DNA of 64,000 nt, taken from Pseudomonas sp. B21-023. Lineage in GTDB: Bacteria > Pseudomonadota > Gammaproteobacteria > Pseudomonadales > Pseudomonadaceae. A program made the translations under genes and the position numbers. The notes beneath the pieces were generated by a model. That model worked only from the letters and a program-made list of their open reading frames with translations. It made no database searches and was not told the origin of the DNA. Below are positions 47,193-55,907 of this stretch, piece after piece (the first letter of the stretch is position 1; each line of letters begins with the position of its first letter). The stretch covers positions 2,019,501 to 2,083,500 of the forward strand of contig NZ_CP087190.1 of NCBI RefSeq assembly GCF_024749165.1, in the 5' to 3' direction.

Positions 47193-48341
47193 ATGACGCC
47201 ACGCATCTGGTTGACCACCCTGGCCGCCGCCAGCCTGTTCCCCCTGCTGGCGCAGGCCGCCGCAGAACAGCAGTACCCCAGCGAGGAGGGCCGACTGACC
47301 GTCAGTACTGTCGCTGACGGCTTGCGCAATCCCTGGGCGCTGGCATTCCTGCCCGGCGGCAAGGACATGCTGGTCACCGAACGCCCCGGCAACCTGCGCA
47401 TCGTCAACGCTGAAGGCAAGGTCGGGCCGCCGCTGTCCGGCGTGCCCAAGGTCTGGGCCGAGGGCCAGGGTGGCCTGCTCGATGTGGTGCTCTCGCCTGA
47501 GTTCGCCAAGGATCGAACCGTTTACCTGTCCTATGCCGAGGAGGGCAACGATGGCAAGGCTGGTACCGCCGTCGGCCGTGGCCAGCTGACCCAGGACCGG
47601 TCGCGCCTGGAGAACTTCACGGTGATCTTCCGCCAGCAGCCCAAGCTGTCCGAAGGCAACCATTTCGGCTCGCGGCTGGTGTTCGACCGTGACGGCTACC
47701 TGTTCATCGCCCTGGGCGAGAACAACCAGCGCGCCACGTCGCAGGACCTGGACAAGCTACAGGGCAAGGTCGTGCGCATCCTGCCCGACGGCGAGGTGCC
47801 CAAGGACAACCCTTTCGTCGGGCGCGACAACGTACGCCCGGAGATCTGGTCGTTCGGCCACCGCAACCAGCAGGGCGCGGCGCTGAATCCCTGGACCGGC
47901 AAGCTCTGGACCCACGAGCATGGCCCGCGTGGCGGCGACGAGATCAACATCCCCAAGGCGGGCAAGAACTATGGCTGGCCGATCGCTACCCACGGCATCA
48001 ACTATTCGTTGCTGCCGATTCCCGAAGCCAAGGGCAAGCATGTCGCTGGCATGGCCGACCCGCATCATGTGTGGGAAAAGTCGCCGGGCATCAGCGGCAT
48101 GGCGTTCTACGACAGCCCCACGTTCAAGGCCTGGGACCACAGCCTGTTCATCGGCGCGCTGGCGACACAGGAGTTGATCCGGCTGAAGCTCGATGGCGAC
48201 AAGGTCGTGCATGAAGAAAGACTGTTGGGTGACCTGAAGGCGAGGATTCGCGATGTTCGGGTAGGGCCGGATGGCTATCTGTACGTGCTGACCGATGCCA
48301 AGGATGGTGCCTTGCTGAGGGTGGGGCTGACAGGGGGCTGA
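47193..48341 (+). CDS. PQQ-dependent aldose sugar dehydrogenase (soluble, YliI/Asd type)
   Basis: 382 aa, signal peptide 1-23 (LFPLLAQAA). Six-bladed propeller of the soluble glucose dehydrogenase type: GLRNPWALAFLPGGKDMLVT, WAEGQGGLLDVVLSPEF, SEGNHFGSRLVFDRDGYLFI, and SFGHRNQQGAALNP, which includes PQQ/Ca ligands, then EHGPRGGDEINI. Periplasmic oxidation of aldoses with PQQ. Physiological electron acceptor unknown. Confidence 0.9.
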   Translation: MTPRIWLTTLAAASLFPLLAQAAAEQQYPSEEGRLTVSTVADGLRNPWALAFLPGGKDMLVTERPGNLRIVNAEGKVGPPLSGVPKVWAEGQGGLLDVVLSPEFAKDRTVYLSYAEEGNDGKAGTAVGRGQLTQDRSRLENFTVIFRQQPKLSEGNHFGSRLVFDRDGYLFIALGENNQRATSQDLDKLQGKVVRILPDGEVPKDNPFVGRDNVRPEIWSFGHRNQQGAALNPWTGKLWTHEHGPRGGDEINIPKAGKNYGWPIATHGINYSLLPIPEAKGKHVAGMADPHHVWEKSPGISGMAFYDSPTFKAWDHSLFIGALATQELIRLKLDGDKVVHEERLLGDLKARIRDVRVGPDGYLYVLTDAKDGALLRVGLTGG

Positions 48342-48363
48342 TCGTCCCTCGCCTGGAGCAAGG

Positions 48364-48391
48364 TTGTGGCAGCGGGCTTGCCCCGCGATGG
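48364..48391. repeat. single REP element
   Basis: GTGGCAGCGGGCTTGCCCCG then CGATGGCG, directly upstream of the AFG1-like gene. Confidence 0.6.
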
Positions 48392-48406
48392 CGTACCATG
48401 CGCGGC

Positions 48407-49507
48407 ATGACCCCTGAATCCCTTTATCACAAGGCGCTGGCCGAGCGTGGCTACGTCGCCGATCCCGCCCAGGCAGCGGCTGTGGCTGCGTTGCAGGACT
48501 GCTTCGACGCCCTGCGTCAGGGCCAGCCGACGCAAGGCCTGTACCTCTGGGGCCCGGTCGGCCGTGGCAAGACCTGGTTGATGGACCTGTTCCATCGCAG
48601 CCTGCAATTGCCGGCCCGGCGCCAGCATTTCCACCATTTCATGGCATGGGTTCATCAGCGCCTGTTCCAGCTCAATGGCACCGCTGACCCGCTCGCGGCC
48701 CTGGCCCGGGCGTTGGCCGAGGAGATACGGGTGTTGTGTTTCGACGAACTGTTCGTCAGCGATATCGGCGATGCGATTATCCTTGGCCGTCTGTTCCAGG
48801 TGTTGTTCGATCACGGTGTGGTGATCGTCGCCACCTCCAACCAGCCGCCCGGCCAGTTGTACCGCGATGGCTTCAACCGCGAGCGGTTCCTGCCGGCCAT
48901 CGCCGCCATCGAGCGGCACATGCGCGTGCTGGCGGTGGCGGGGGAGCAGGATCACCGCTTGCACCCCGGCCTGCAACAGCAGCGCTACTGGGTCGGCCAG
49001 CCGGGGCGGTCGAGCGCGCTCGAGGCGGTGTTCGGCCAGTTGAGCCCGGACGACCCAGGCAACGACAAGCCGCTGCAGCTTGGCTCCCGACGGATCGGCG
49101 TGCTGCGCCGAAGCACGCAGGCCCTCTGGTGCCACTTCAGCGCATTGTGCGAGCAGCCCCTGGCAGCCATGGACTTCATGGCCTTGTGCGACCGCTTTCC
49201 GGCGATCCTGGTCAGCGGCATTCCGGCCCTGGGCGGTGTCCAGCAGGCCGGGCGAATTGCCCGCGGTACCGAGGATGGGGCCACCCGCGTCGAGGCCGGG
49301 GACCGCCAGTTGCCGACACTGGCGCCGAAGGATGACAGCGTTCGGCGCTTCATCGCCCTGGTGGACGAATGCTACGACCGTCGGGTGTTGTTGTACCTGG
49401 AGGCCGAGGTCCCGCTGGAAGCGCTCTACACTCAAGGGTATCTGGCGTTCCCGTACCAACGGACCCTGAGCCGGCTACGGGAGATGCAACTGCAACGCTT
49501 CGCCTGA
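48407..49507 (+). CDS. zapE: AFG1/ZapE-family ATPase
   Basis: 366 aa (ATG 48407; ATG 48398 is in frame). Walker A LWGPVGRGKTWLMDLFHRSL, HFHHFMAWVH, Walker B VLCFDELFVSDIGDAIIL, sensor VIVATSNQPPGQLYRDGFNR. The family includes the divisome regulator ZapE and mitochondrial AFG1. Pseudomonads may carry more than one copy, so this could be a paralogue. The DinB gene follows 11 bp later, probably in one operon. Confidence 0.83.
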   Translation: MTPESLYHKALAERGYVADPAQAAAVAALQDCFDALRQGQPTQGLYLWGPVGRGKTWLMDLFHRSLQLPARRQHFHHFMAWVHQRLFQLNGTADPLAALARALAEEIRVLCFDELFVSDIGDAIILGRLFQVLFDHGVVIVATSNQPPGQLYRDGFNRERFLPAIAAIERHMRVLAVAGEQDHRLHPGLQQQRYWVGQPGRSSALEAVFGQLSPDDPGNDKPLQLGSRRIGVLRRSTQALWCHFSALCEQPLAAMDFMALCDRFPAILVSGIPALGGVQQAGRIARGTEDGATRVEAGDRQLPTLAPKDDSVRRFIALVDECYDRRVLLYLEAEVPLEALYTQGYLAFPYQRTLSRLREMQLQRFA

Positions 49508-49518
49508 AGGAGCCGACC

Positions 49519-50103
49519 ATGGAGCCGCTGTCGCATCATCTGCTGACCCAGGCCTACAACAATGGCTGGGCCAACCACCGCCTGTACAAGGCTTGTCTGC
49601 AATTGACCCAGGACGAGTTCGTCGCCCCGCGCTGCAGTTTCTTCCCGTCGATCAAGGCCACCCTCAACCACCTGTTGACGGTGGACTGGTTCTATCTGGA
49701 TGCACTGGAGTGCGAGCAACGCGGCCAAATGCCGGATCCGGACGGCGAGCGCTTCTTCCAACCCGAGCAGCCCTTCGCCACCTGCACCGACCTGCAGGCC
49801 CAGCAGGCCCAGGCCGACCAGCGCCTGATCACCTATTGCCGGCAATTGCGCGACGACCAGTTGCGGCGCTATGTGAGCATCGTGCGACCGGACCGGGTGC
49901 AACAGGAGCAACGTTTGCGCTTGCTGTCACACCTGTTCGAGCACCAGATCCACCATCGCGGCCAGGTGCACGCAATGCTCAGCGATACGGCGATCAGGCC
50001 ACCGCAGTTGGACGAATTCTTCTGTGAAGAGGAGGCCTCACTGCGATCCGAGGATTTTGCCGCGCTGGGTTGGAGCGAGGCGCAGGTCTGGGGGCAGCAC
50101 TGA
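49519..50103 (+). CDS. DinB-family metal-dependent protein
   Basis: 194 aa. Four-helix DinB/YfiT fold: the first metal His is in IKATLNHLLTVDWFY, and the other two in HLFEHQIHHRGQVHAML, giving the usual three-His site. RBS GGAG before ATG 49519. Function of the family is loosely defined (thiol transferase or hydrolase-like). It is the last conserved gene before the type III secretion locus. Confidence 0.88.
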   Translation: MEPLSHHLLTQAYNNGWANHRLYKACLQLTQDEFVAPRCSFFPSIKATLNHLLTVDWFYLDALECEQRGQMPDPDGERFFQPEQPFATCTDLQAQQAQADQRLITYCRQLRDDQLRRYVSIVRPDRVQQEQRLRLLSHLFEHQIHHRGQVHAMLSDTAIRPPQLDEFFCEEEASLRSEDFAALGWSEAQVWGQH

Positions 50104-50110
50104 GCGGCGT

Positions 50111-50479
50111 TCAGGCTGTTTCGTCACCCACCAGATCGTGGGCGGCCTGCACCAGTTGCTCCAGCTGGTGATGCACCATGGCGCGGTCCAGCTGCGCCAG
50201 GGGCTGGCGATTCCACAGTATTTGCATGTCGGTGAGCGGGTCGACACCGATCACAGGCTTGCAGGTGTCCTGGCAGAACAGGTTTTGTTCGCCCCAGCGT
50301 ATGTCGTCGATTGCGGGAAGTTCGATGAACATCAGCAAGTGGTCCGCCGGGTGCTCGGTGACGTTGCACACATAAGGCCCTGCCCGCAGGCTGATCACCG
50401 GCTCGAAGGTCGTTGGGGGCTCCAGCTTCAGGGCAGCGTACAGCTGGGTCAATGCATAGTCATAGTTCGTGCCTGACAT
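50111..50479 (-). CDS. putative type III secretion chaperone (CesT/Tir class)
   Basis: 122 aa, acidic. Pattern resembles class I chaperones: an N-terminal helix NYDYALTQLYAALKLEP, beta strands with HPADHLLMFIELPAI, DPLTDMQILWNRQPLAQLD, and a C-terminal helix HHQLEQLVQAAHDLVGD. It lies at the left border of the type III locus, divergent from the ExsA-like gene, with a candidate ExsA site in its promoter. No effector gene is adjacent in the window. It could be an ExsC-like regulatory chaperone instead of an effector chaperone. ATG 50479 chosen by the domain start. Confidence 0.55.
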   Translation of the reverse strand: MSGTNYDYALTQLYAALKLEPPTTFEPVISLRAGPYVCNVTEHPADHLLMFIELPAIDDIRWGEQNLFCQDTCKPVIGVDPLTDMQILWNRQPLAQLDRAMVHHQLEQLVQAAHDLVGDETA

Positions 50480-50806
50480 GGCGAGCTCTCGATCAAAGGG
50501 CTTGCCACGGTAGTCAGTGCATACCCTGCAAGATACTGGGTGTAGTCGCCATTTTTTAACTGCTGGGCTTCCTGCGGTTCGGCGAAGGCTTGCTTCGCAT
50601 TGCCTTACAGAGTCGATAAATTTCCTACAAGTGATGGCGAATAGCCTCCCTCTCGGCAAGGACAATCCCTGCGTTCATTCGTGGGAAGGCGCCGTAGTCT
50701 GTGGTCCTGGCTGCATCGCGGGGGCAAGGGCTGCAAGGTCATTCGAATCTTGCACGATCTGCTGCTCGATGGTGCGTAAAGGGTCCTACGGGAAGTATGG
50801 CCTCGC
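50480..50806. other. divergent control region at the T3SS border
   Basis: 327 bp, less GC-rich than its surroundings. Contains the candidate ExsA site at 50543-50560 and presumably the exsA promoter. A 131-codon frame (50517-50912) runs through it on the plus strand but has no family resemblance. Confidence 0.5.
50543..50560 (-). promoter_or_regulatory. candidate ExsA-binding site
   Basis: On the minus strand AAAAAATGGCGACT shows the A-run followed by the GnC-type core of ExsA sites, about 35 bp upstream of a TATGCA -10 candidate and 64 bp upstream of the chaperone start. Match to the consensus is partial. Confidence 0.35.
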
Positions 50807-51616
50807 GTGGAAGGGATTTCTCCAGTTGAGGGCTGGTGTGTGCAAGGTCGGCAGTTGGATGTTGTCGGGGCGGGGTTCGCGTCCCAGGGGCAGGAAGGCT
50901 TCTACGCGGTGATGGTGGGGGAGCTGACGCTTCGCGAAAAGGACGACATCATTCACCTACAGGCAGGCGAGCTGCTGTTCGTCAAGCGCGGCACCTATCT
51001 GGTGGCGAGCCAATGGCAGGCATGCGAAGTGCTCTGGCTGCCGCTGGATGTGAATTTCGTGCAGGCGTTCGTTAAACGTCATGGCAATGACCTTGCCCAC
51101 CTCGAACGCCGTGACGAGCCAGGTGTGGGTACCCTCCGGCTGCGACCCTGCACGATGGCGCAGGAATGCGTGAGCCGCCTGGCGGCGCTCGGGGGCGAAG
51201 GTACCTCGTCGATGCTGGCGATGTTGCGCCTGGAGGAGCTGTTGCTGCTGCTCATTTTCGGAGCGCAGGGGCGGACCTTGCTGGCGGCACTGCGGCAACA
51301 GGGCAATCGCCATGTCGATCGCCTGCACGCATTCATGGAACAGCACTATCTGCGCGATTGGCGCCTGGACCAGTACGCCCAGGCCTTCGGCTTGGGCCTG
51401 ACGGCATTCAAGAGTTTGTTCAACACCTTCTACAACTGCTCGCCCCGGGCCTGGATCACCGAGCGCAGGATCGTCCATGCGCACCATCTGCTGCTTAACA
51501 CGCGCATGAGCATTGTCGACATCGCCATGGAAAGCGGCTTTTCCAGCCAGTCGTATTTCAGCCAGAGCTACCGCCGACGGTTCGGCCGCACCCCCAGCGA
51601 TGCTCGCCGTGGCTGA
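50807..51616 (+). CDS. exsA: AraC-family T3SS activator, ExsA-like
   Basis: 269 aa from GTG 50807. This start gives 30 residues before GFYAVMVGELTLREKDD, the same spacing as in P. aeruginosa ExsA. N-terminal ligand/partner domain has LQAGELLFVKRGTYLVAS; the two C-terminal HTH motifs lie in MEQHYLRDWRLDQYAQAFGL and MSIVDIAMESGFSSQSYFSQ then SYRRRFGRTPSDARRG, very close to ExsA/LcrF. It should activate the type III genes. Unlike P. aeruginosa there is no exsC-exsE-exsB upstream and no exsD downstream; sctB follows 40 bp later, probably cotranscribed. Confidence 0.88.
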   Translation: MEGISPVEGWCVQGRQLDVVGAGFASQGQEGFYAVMVGELTLREKDDIIHLQAGELLFVKRGTYLVASQWQACEVLWLPLDVNFVQAFVKRHGNDLAHLERRDEPGVGTLRLRPCTMAQECVSRLAALGGEGTSSMLAMLRLEELLLLLIFGAQGRTLLAALRQQGNRHVDRLHAFMEQHYLRDWRLDQYAQAFGLGLTAFKSLFNTFYNCSPRAWITERRIVHAHHLLLNTRMSIVDIAMESGFSSQSYFSQSYRRRFGRTPSDARRG

Positions 51617-51656
51617 CAAACTCTTCTGTTCCCTCCGTTGCACGGACGATGCCCGT

Positions 51657-52079
51657 ATGAACACACTTTTGCAGCAAATGGCCCGACGGTTGGGCATGCC
51701 TCCCTGGTTGGCCAATGAGCGCGGTGGCTACCAGTTGTGCATCGAGGGACGTGCCCTTTCGCTCGAGCCGCAAGGCACGCAACTGGTTGTTCGCAGCTCG
51801 CTGTCGTCACTGGCGGGCCATGGCGCCAGCCTCGACCCGCAAGCCTTGCGCCGCTTGATGAGCATGCTGACAGTGTGGGCGCAGCACTGTCCGCAGCGAC
51901 TGGCGCTGACACCCGCGGGAGAGCCGCTGCTTGAAGCGCAGGTAGACCTGGCCCAGGGCGATCTCGACATCGTGGATCACGTGCTGGGTGCTCAGGTCGA
52001 CCTGCTCGCTCTCCTGTGCGAGCAACATGCCGATCCAGTGCCTGCGACCCACCGGGGAGCTCGCGTATGGCTGCCTTGA
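51657..52079 (+). CDS. pscB: T3SS chaperone SctB-position protein (YscB/PscB-like)
   Basis: 140 aa, the size of PscB. Chaperone-like pattern: N-terminal helix [15 protein letters not shown], strands [21 protein letters not shown]-terminal helical region. In Yersinia YscB pairs with SycN as chaperone of the gatekeeper YopN. Call rests mainly on position (between exsA and the secretin gene) and length. Its stop overlaps the secretin start by 13 bases. Confidence 0.7.
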   Translation: MNTLLQQMARRLGMPPWLANERGGYQLCIEGRALSLEPQGTQLVVRSSLSSLAGHGASLDPQALRRLMSMLTVWAQHCPQRLALTPAGEPLLEAQVDLAQGDLDIVDHVLGAQVDLLALLCEQHADPVPATHRGARVWLP

Positions 52080-53632
52080 GGTCGCTTGCCGCCGGTTTGA
52101 CGGCGCTGTTGGCCAGCCTTGCGGCCCAGGGCGAGTCACTGGATTGGCCCCAGGAGCCTTTCCACTACGTTGCCCAGGGCGAGAGCCTGCGTGACCTGCT
52201 GGGCAACTTCGCCGCCAACTACCAGGGGGCGGTGGTGGTCAGCGACAAGGTCAGGGACCAGGTGAGCGCCACGTTCGAGCAGCCGGATCCGGAGGCGTTT
52301 CTGGAGCAGGTCGCCGCACTGTTCAACCTGGCCTGGTACTACGACGGCGCAGTGCTGCATGTCGGCAAGTCCAGCGAACTACAGACCCGCCTTGTTCACC
52401 TGGACAAAGTGCGCGAGCCACAATTGCGCGCCGCCCTGCAGGAGGCTGGCGGCTGGACGTCGCGCTTCGCCTGGCGCGCCGCGGCGGGTGGGCAGCTGGT
52501 GTATGTCTCGGGCCCGCCGCGTTACCTTGATCGCGTCGAGCAGACCGCCAAGGTCCTGGAGCAGCAGGCTGTGTTGCAGGACGAACGCGGTGGCGGCCTG
52601 AGCGTCGAGGTGATCGCGCTCAGGCATGCGGTAGCCGAAGACCGTGAAATCGATTATCGCGACCAGAAGGTGGCGGTACCCGGGGTGGCCACGCTCCTCT
52701 CTCGGGTACTGACGAACGCCGATGTACGCGCGGTCGAAGGTCAGGCTGTGGCACAGGGGGCGCCCGTTCGCTCCAGTCAAGCCGTTGTCCAGGCCGAAGC
52801 GTCGCTCAATGCCATCATCGTGCGTGACCACCCAGAGCGCATGCCCATGTACCGGCGTTTGGTGGCGGCGCTGGACCGTCCGGCGGCGCGCATCGAGGTG
52901 GGGCTGACGATCCTCGACATCAACGCCGAGCACCTGGCGGAGCTGGGGGTGGAGTGGCAGGTTGGCATAGGTACCGGCAAGCACCAGTTGATCGACATTC
53001 GCACCAGCGCAGGCCAGGCGCAGGGCACGCTTGCCGGCAGCCTGGTCGACAGCCGGGGCGTGGACCGGCTGCTGGCCAAGGTCACGTTGATGCAGGGCGA
53101 GGGGCGCGCCCAGGTGGTGTCGCGGCCGACCTTGCTGACCCAGGAGAACACCCTGGCGGTGATAGACCACAGCGAAACCTATTATGTGCGAGTGCTGGGA
53201 GAACGCGTCGCCGAGCTCAAGGCGATCACCTACGGCACCCTGTTGAAGATGACCCCACGTCTGATCCGCAGTGCGGACCGGCCGGAAATCAGCCTGAGCC
53301 TGCATATCGAGGACGGCAGCCAGAAACCCAACAGTACAGGGCCCGATGGTATACCCACCATCAGTCGCACGGTCATCGACACGCTGGCCCGGGTCGACCT
53401 GGGGCAGAGCCTGATGATTGGTGGCATCCACCGCGACGAGTCGAGCGAGAGCCTGCGCAAGGTCCCGCTGTTGGGGGACATTCCGTTCCTGGGCGCCTTG
53501 TTTCGTTATCAGTCCAGCAGCACGCGCCGATCGGTTCGGCTGTTCCTGATCGAGCCGAAGCTGATTGACCCGGGGCTCGCAAGTGTCGGCAATGGCTTGA
53601 AGTCAGGTCCTGTCCGTGATGAGCGCTCTTGA
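52067..53632 (+). CDS. sctC: T3SS outer-membrane secretin SctC
   Basis: 521 aa from ATG 52067, with a signal peptide (about 1-22). N0/N1 domains: [30 protein letters not shown]. The N3 region is about 180-285, with [20 protein letters not shown]. The secretin core is from about 285: VEVGLT-type strand [38 protein letters not shown], and [33 protein letters not shown]. Shorter than PscC/YscC (about 600 aa); only about 20 residues follow the core, so the pilotin-binding S domain seems absent. Confidence 0.93.
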   Translation: MAALRSLAAGLTALLASLAAQGESLDWPQEPFHYVAQGESLRDLLGNFAANYQGAVVVSDKVRDQVSATFEQPDPEAFLEQVAALFNLAWYYDGAVLHVGKSSELQTRLVHLDKVREPQLRAALQEAGGWTSRFAWRAAAGGQLVYVSGPPRYLDRVEQTAKVLEQQAVLQDERGGGLSVEVIALRHAVAEDREIDYRDQKVAVPGVATLLSRVLTNADVRAVEGQAVAQGAPVRSSQAVVQAEASLNAIIVRDHPERMPMYRRLVAALDRPAARIEVGLTILDINAEHLAELGVEWQVGIGTGKHQLIDIRTSAGQAQGTLAGSLVDSRGVDRLLAKVTLMQGEGRAQVVSRPTLLTQENTLAVIDHSETYYVRVLGERVAELKAITYGTLLKMTPRLIRSADRPEISLSLHIEDGSQKPNSTGPDGIPTISRTVIDTLARVDLGQSLMIGGIHRDESSESLRKVPLLGDIPFLGALFRYQSSSTRRSVRLFLIEPKLIDPGLASVGNGLKSGPVRDERS

Positions 53633-54536
53633 AATGACTTGGAAACTGCGGGTCTACAGTGGCCTGAATGCGGGGGCCGAGGTGTCCCTGGCACCTGGCC
53701 GGGTAGTCATCGGCGCCGACCCGGTGCAAGCGGATCTGGTGCTGGTGGACGCAGGGATCGCCGCTATCCACCTGGTGCTGATGGTCGGGCCTGGCGGGGT
53801 ACGCCTGCTGGAGTGGGGCGCCAGCGAACCACCGACACAGGCCGGGGTGACGTTAGCGGCAGACGTCGAGTTGCAGGCACTTGCCATCCAGCGTTGTGGT
53901 CCGTTGTGCTGGGCATTCTGTACAGAGGGCGAGGTCTTTGCCGAGCGGCTTCCCGAGTCGATCCCCCGGCCCGGATTGCGGGCCGGCTGGTTCATGGTCC
54001 CCGGCGCCGGGGTGCTGCTGTTGCTGGCGTTGCTCACTCGATTGCTGAGTCCAGAGGCCGAAGCACAGGGCAAAGCGGACACAGCCGATCCCCAGGTCAT
54101 GCCACACAGCCTGCCCGTTCCACAGGCCCGGACGCGCCTGGCCCAACTGCTGCGCGAATGGCGCCTGGAAGATGCCCTGACCCTGGAGGACCGCGGTGAC
54201 ACCCTGGTGCTGCGTGGGGCACTGCATGACCGCCAGCATCAGGACTTTCTCAACCTGCAACGCCAGTTCCGCAAGGCATTCGCCGAGCATCCGCTGTTGA
54301 AGCTGGTCGATGAGGGCAGGGCCGCTGTGCCCGGGAAACTCGATTTCCCGGTGCGCGCGGTGTCGCTGGGGCGCGTGCCCTATGTGACGCTCACGGACAA
54401 CCGCCGTTATCCGGTAGGCGCGCTGATGCCTTCCGGTATCCGCATCCTGGCGATCGATGGTCAGGCGATCACTTTGCGCAAGGGGGGGCAGGACTACTCG
54501 ATCAATCTCAAGGAGCGCCCCATTAATGATGGATGA
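53619..54536 (+). CDS. sctD: T3SS inner-membrane ring protein SctD (short form)
   Basis: 305 aa from ATG 53619; ATG 53634 ([10 protein letters not shown]) is a possible later start. Cytoplasmic FHA-like domain about 6-110 ([20 protein letters not shown]). TM helix about 127-147 ([20 protein letters not shown]). The periplasmic region is only ~155 residues: [20 protein letters not shown] (BON-like) and [20 protein letters not shown]. PscD/YscD are about 420-430 aa, so one or two periplasmic ring domains appear to be missing or degenerate. The start overlaps the sctC end by 14 bases. Confidence 0.85.
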   Translation: MSALEMTWKLRVYSGLNAGAEVSLAPGRVVIGADPVQADLVLVDAGIAAIHLVLMVGPGGVRLLEWGASEPPTQAGVTLAADVELQALAIQRCGPLCWAFCTEGEVFAERLPESIPRPGLRAGWFMVPGAGVLLLLALLTRLLSPEAEAQGKADTADPQVMPHSLPVPQARTRLAQLLREWRLEDALTLEDRGDTLVLRGALHDRQHQDFLNLQRQFRKAFAEHPLLKLVDEGRAAVPGKLDFPVRAVSLGRVPYVTLTDNRRYPVGALMPSGIRILAIDGQAITLRKGGQDYSINLKERPINDG

Positions 54537-54723
54537 ACTGTTGCAGGAAACACGTGACCCACAAACACGCGCCTGGATGTACAGGGTGCTGGAGCAAGCG
54601 CGGCAAGCCCGCGCCGAGCAGATGTCGCGCCCTTTGCCGCCCACAGCATTCCAGGCAGCGCACGACGAGCGAACGGCCCTTGAAGCGGCCTTGAACATCC
54701 TGAAAAAACTGAAGGAACATTGA
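54526..54723 (+). CDS. pscE: T3SS needle co-chaperone SctE (YscE/PscE-like)
   Basis: 65 aa, close to PscE (67 aa). Helical protein: [44 protein letters not shown] lies upstream; the start overlaps the sctD stop. By position before the needle gene and the later SctG-like gene, it should form the heterotrimeric complex that keeps the needle subunit soluble in the cytoplasm. Confidence 0.8.
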   Translation: MMDELLQETRDPQTRAWMYRVLEQARQARAEQMSRPLPPTAFQAAHDERTALEAALNILKKLKEH

Positions 54724-54724
54724 A

Positions 54725-54985
54725 ATGACAGGCATCAGCAGCGGATTCCACGATGGTACCAGCAACACCATGGACATGGTCCACGAAGGCATGGTCAAGC
54801 AGGCGCGAGAGGCCAACAAGGCCGTCCTCGAGTCGCTCAGTAAACTCAACGAGAAAAGCGACGACCCCGCGTTGCTGGCCGACATGCGCCACCGTTCGAA
54901 CATCTGGTCCAACGTGTTCCAGGTCGATGCGACCTTGGGCCAGACCTTCAAGAACACCATCAGCAGCATCCTGCAGAAGTTCTGA
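54725..54985 (+). CDS. sctF: T3SS needle subunit SctF (YscF/PscF-like)
   Basis: 86 aa. Clear needle-protein pattern: REANKAVLESLSKLNEKSDD then PALLADMRHRSNIWSNVFQ, and the hallmark C-terminus SILQKF. It matches the Ysc/Psc subfamily, not the SPI-2 or SPI-1 needles, from memory of YscF. ATG directly follows the sctE stop by one base. Polymerises into the extracellular needle. Confidence 0.93.
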   Translation: MTGISSGFHDGTSNTMDMVHEGMVKQAREANKAVLESLSKLNEKSDDPALLADMRHRSNIWSNVFQVDATLGQTFKNTISSILQKF

Positions 54986-54987
54986 GC

Positions 54988-55338
54988 ATGGAGTGCTCGG
55001 TGAACAATCTGATGGCGCGCCTGGGCTTGCTGGGTGTCGAGCACCATCACCATGACGAAGCGATGGCGATTGCGCGTTGGCTGGCCCGGCAGCCGGAAAC
55101 CAGGGAAGCCGCCTGTGCGATACGTATCGCCGGCCTGATGGGGGCGGGACGCTGCGAGGAGGCCCTGGCAGAAGGCAATCAGGCCTCCTGGCCATCCCTC
55201 GGCCCGTGGCTGGCGCTGTGCGAGCGCCAGCTGGGCTACATGGCGGCGCTGGAAAGGCGCCTTGAGCGTATGGCGCAGAGCGAGGATTGCGATCTGATCC
55301 GGTTTGCCGAGGGTATGCGCGCCCAGGTGGTGGCATGA
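54988..55338 (+). CDS. pscG: T3SS needle chaperone SctG (YscG/PscG-like)
   Basis: 116 aa, same size as PscG. TPR-like helical pairs: DEAMAIARWLARQPETREAA, AGRCEEALAEGNQASWPSLG. It should bind the C-terminal half of SctF with the SctE-like protein. Contains a run of four histidines (GVEHHHHDE) near residue 20. Its stop overlaps the next start (ATGA). Confidence 0.82.
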   Translation: MECSVNNLMARLGLLGVEHHHHDEAMAIARWLARQPETREAACAIRIAGLMGAGRCEEALAEGNQASWPSLGPWLALCERQLGYMAALERRLERMAQSEDCDLIRFAEGMRAQVVA

Positions 55339-55565
55339 ACGGGTTGACCACCTCATTGTTGACGAGTGAGCCAATAGCGCCGATCCCGCAGCCCGTCCAT
55401 GTCGCTCGGGACGCTGCTGTATTCCAGGCATGCCTGGTCGAGCAGGGCGCAGGTGCTCTGGAGTTCGTGCAGGTGCCGGCACTGGCACAGCAACAGCGCT
55501 TGCAAGTGCTCGCCATGGCAATGGACCTGCTCAACGATTCCTTCAAGGTGGAGGGCGACTCATGA
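55335..55565 (+). CDS. small protein at the PscH/YopR position
   Basis: 76 aa: MNGLTTSLLTSEPIAPIPQP..QACLVEQGAGALEFVQVP, ending QQQRLQVLAMAMDLLNDSFKV. Position between sctG and sctI is that of pscH/yscH, which encodes the early secreted protein YopR (144-165 aa). This product is about half that length, and I cannot confirm homology. Overlaps neighbours by 4 bases at both ends, so it is clearly translated in the operon. Confidence 0.65.
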   Translation: MNGLTTSLLTSEPIAPIPQPVHVARDAAVFQACLVEQGAGALEFVQVPALAQQQRLQVLAMAMDLLNDSFKVEGDS

Positions 55566-55900
55566 ATGGCATTGCTGAAGTGACCCGAGTGGTCACCGAT
55601 CTGCAGTCCCTGGCGGCACCGTCCGTCGATTCCCGCCAAGTGGCCGAGTTCGAGCAGGCGCTATCCAGCAGTGCCGGCAGCCCTGAGGAGGGGGTGTTGC
55701 ACAAAGTCGCACAGCTCGGCCAGCAGCATGCCGAAGCCAGGCAGGGCGCGCATGCCAGCCTGGTCTCGGGGGTGGGTGATCCGGTGGCATTGATGGATGC
55801 CCATTGGGCACTGATACGCACCAACCTGCAGGTCGAGCTGATTGCCAAGGGCGTGGGACGCACCACGCAGAACATCGAAACCCTGATGAAAGCCCAGTAG
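55562..55900 (+). CDS. sctI: T3SS inner rod protein SctI
   Basis: 112 aa, like YscI/PscI. The C-terminal signature region DPVALMDAHWALIRTNLQVE then LIAKGVGRTTQNIETLMKAQ is typical of inner rod subunits. The N-terminal half is poorly ordered. Overlaps the preceding gene by 4 bases; sctJ follows 7 bp later. Confidence 0.9.
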   Translation: MNGIAEVTRVVTDLQSLAAPSVDSRQVAEFEQALSSSAGSPEEGVLHKVAQLGQQHAEARQGAHASLVSGVGDPVALMDAHWALIRTNLQVELIAKGVGRTTQNIETLMKAQ

Positions 55901-55907
55901 GTGCACT

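Noticed and set aside
50517-50912. 131-codon frame upstream of and overlapping exsA
   Set aside because: Considered as exsE/exsC remnant or exsB, but no similarity is visible and it overlaps the start of ExsA in another frame.
54725-54985. Assignment of the secretion system to the SPI-2 (Ssa/Esc) family
   Set aside because: Gene order with small ORFs looked SPI-2-like at first, but the needle sequence, the ExsA-like activator and the B-C-D-E-F-G-x-I-J-K-L order fit the Ysc/Psc family.
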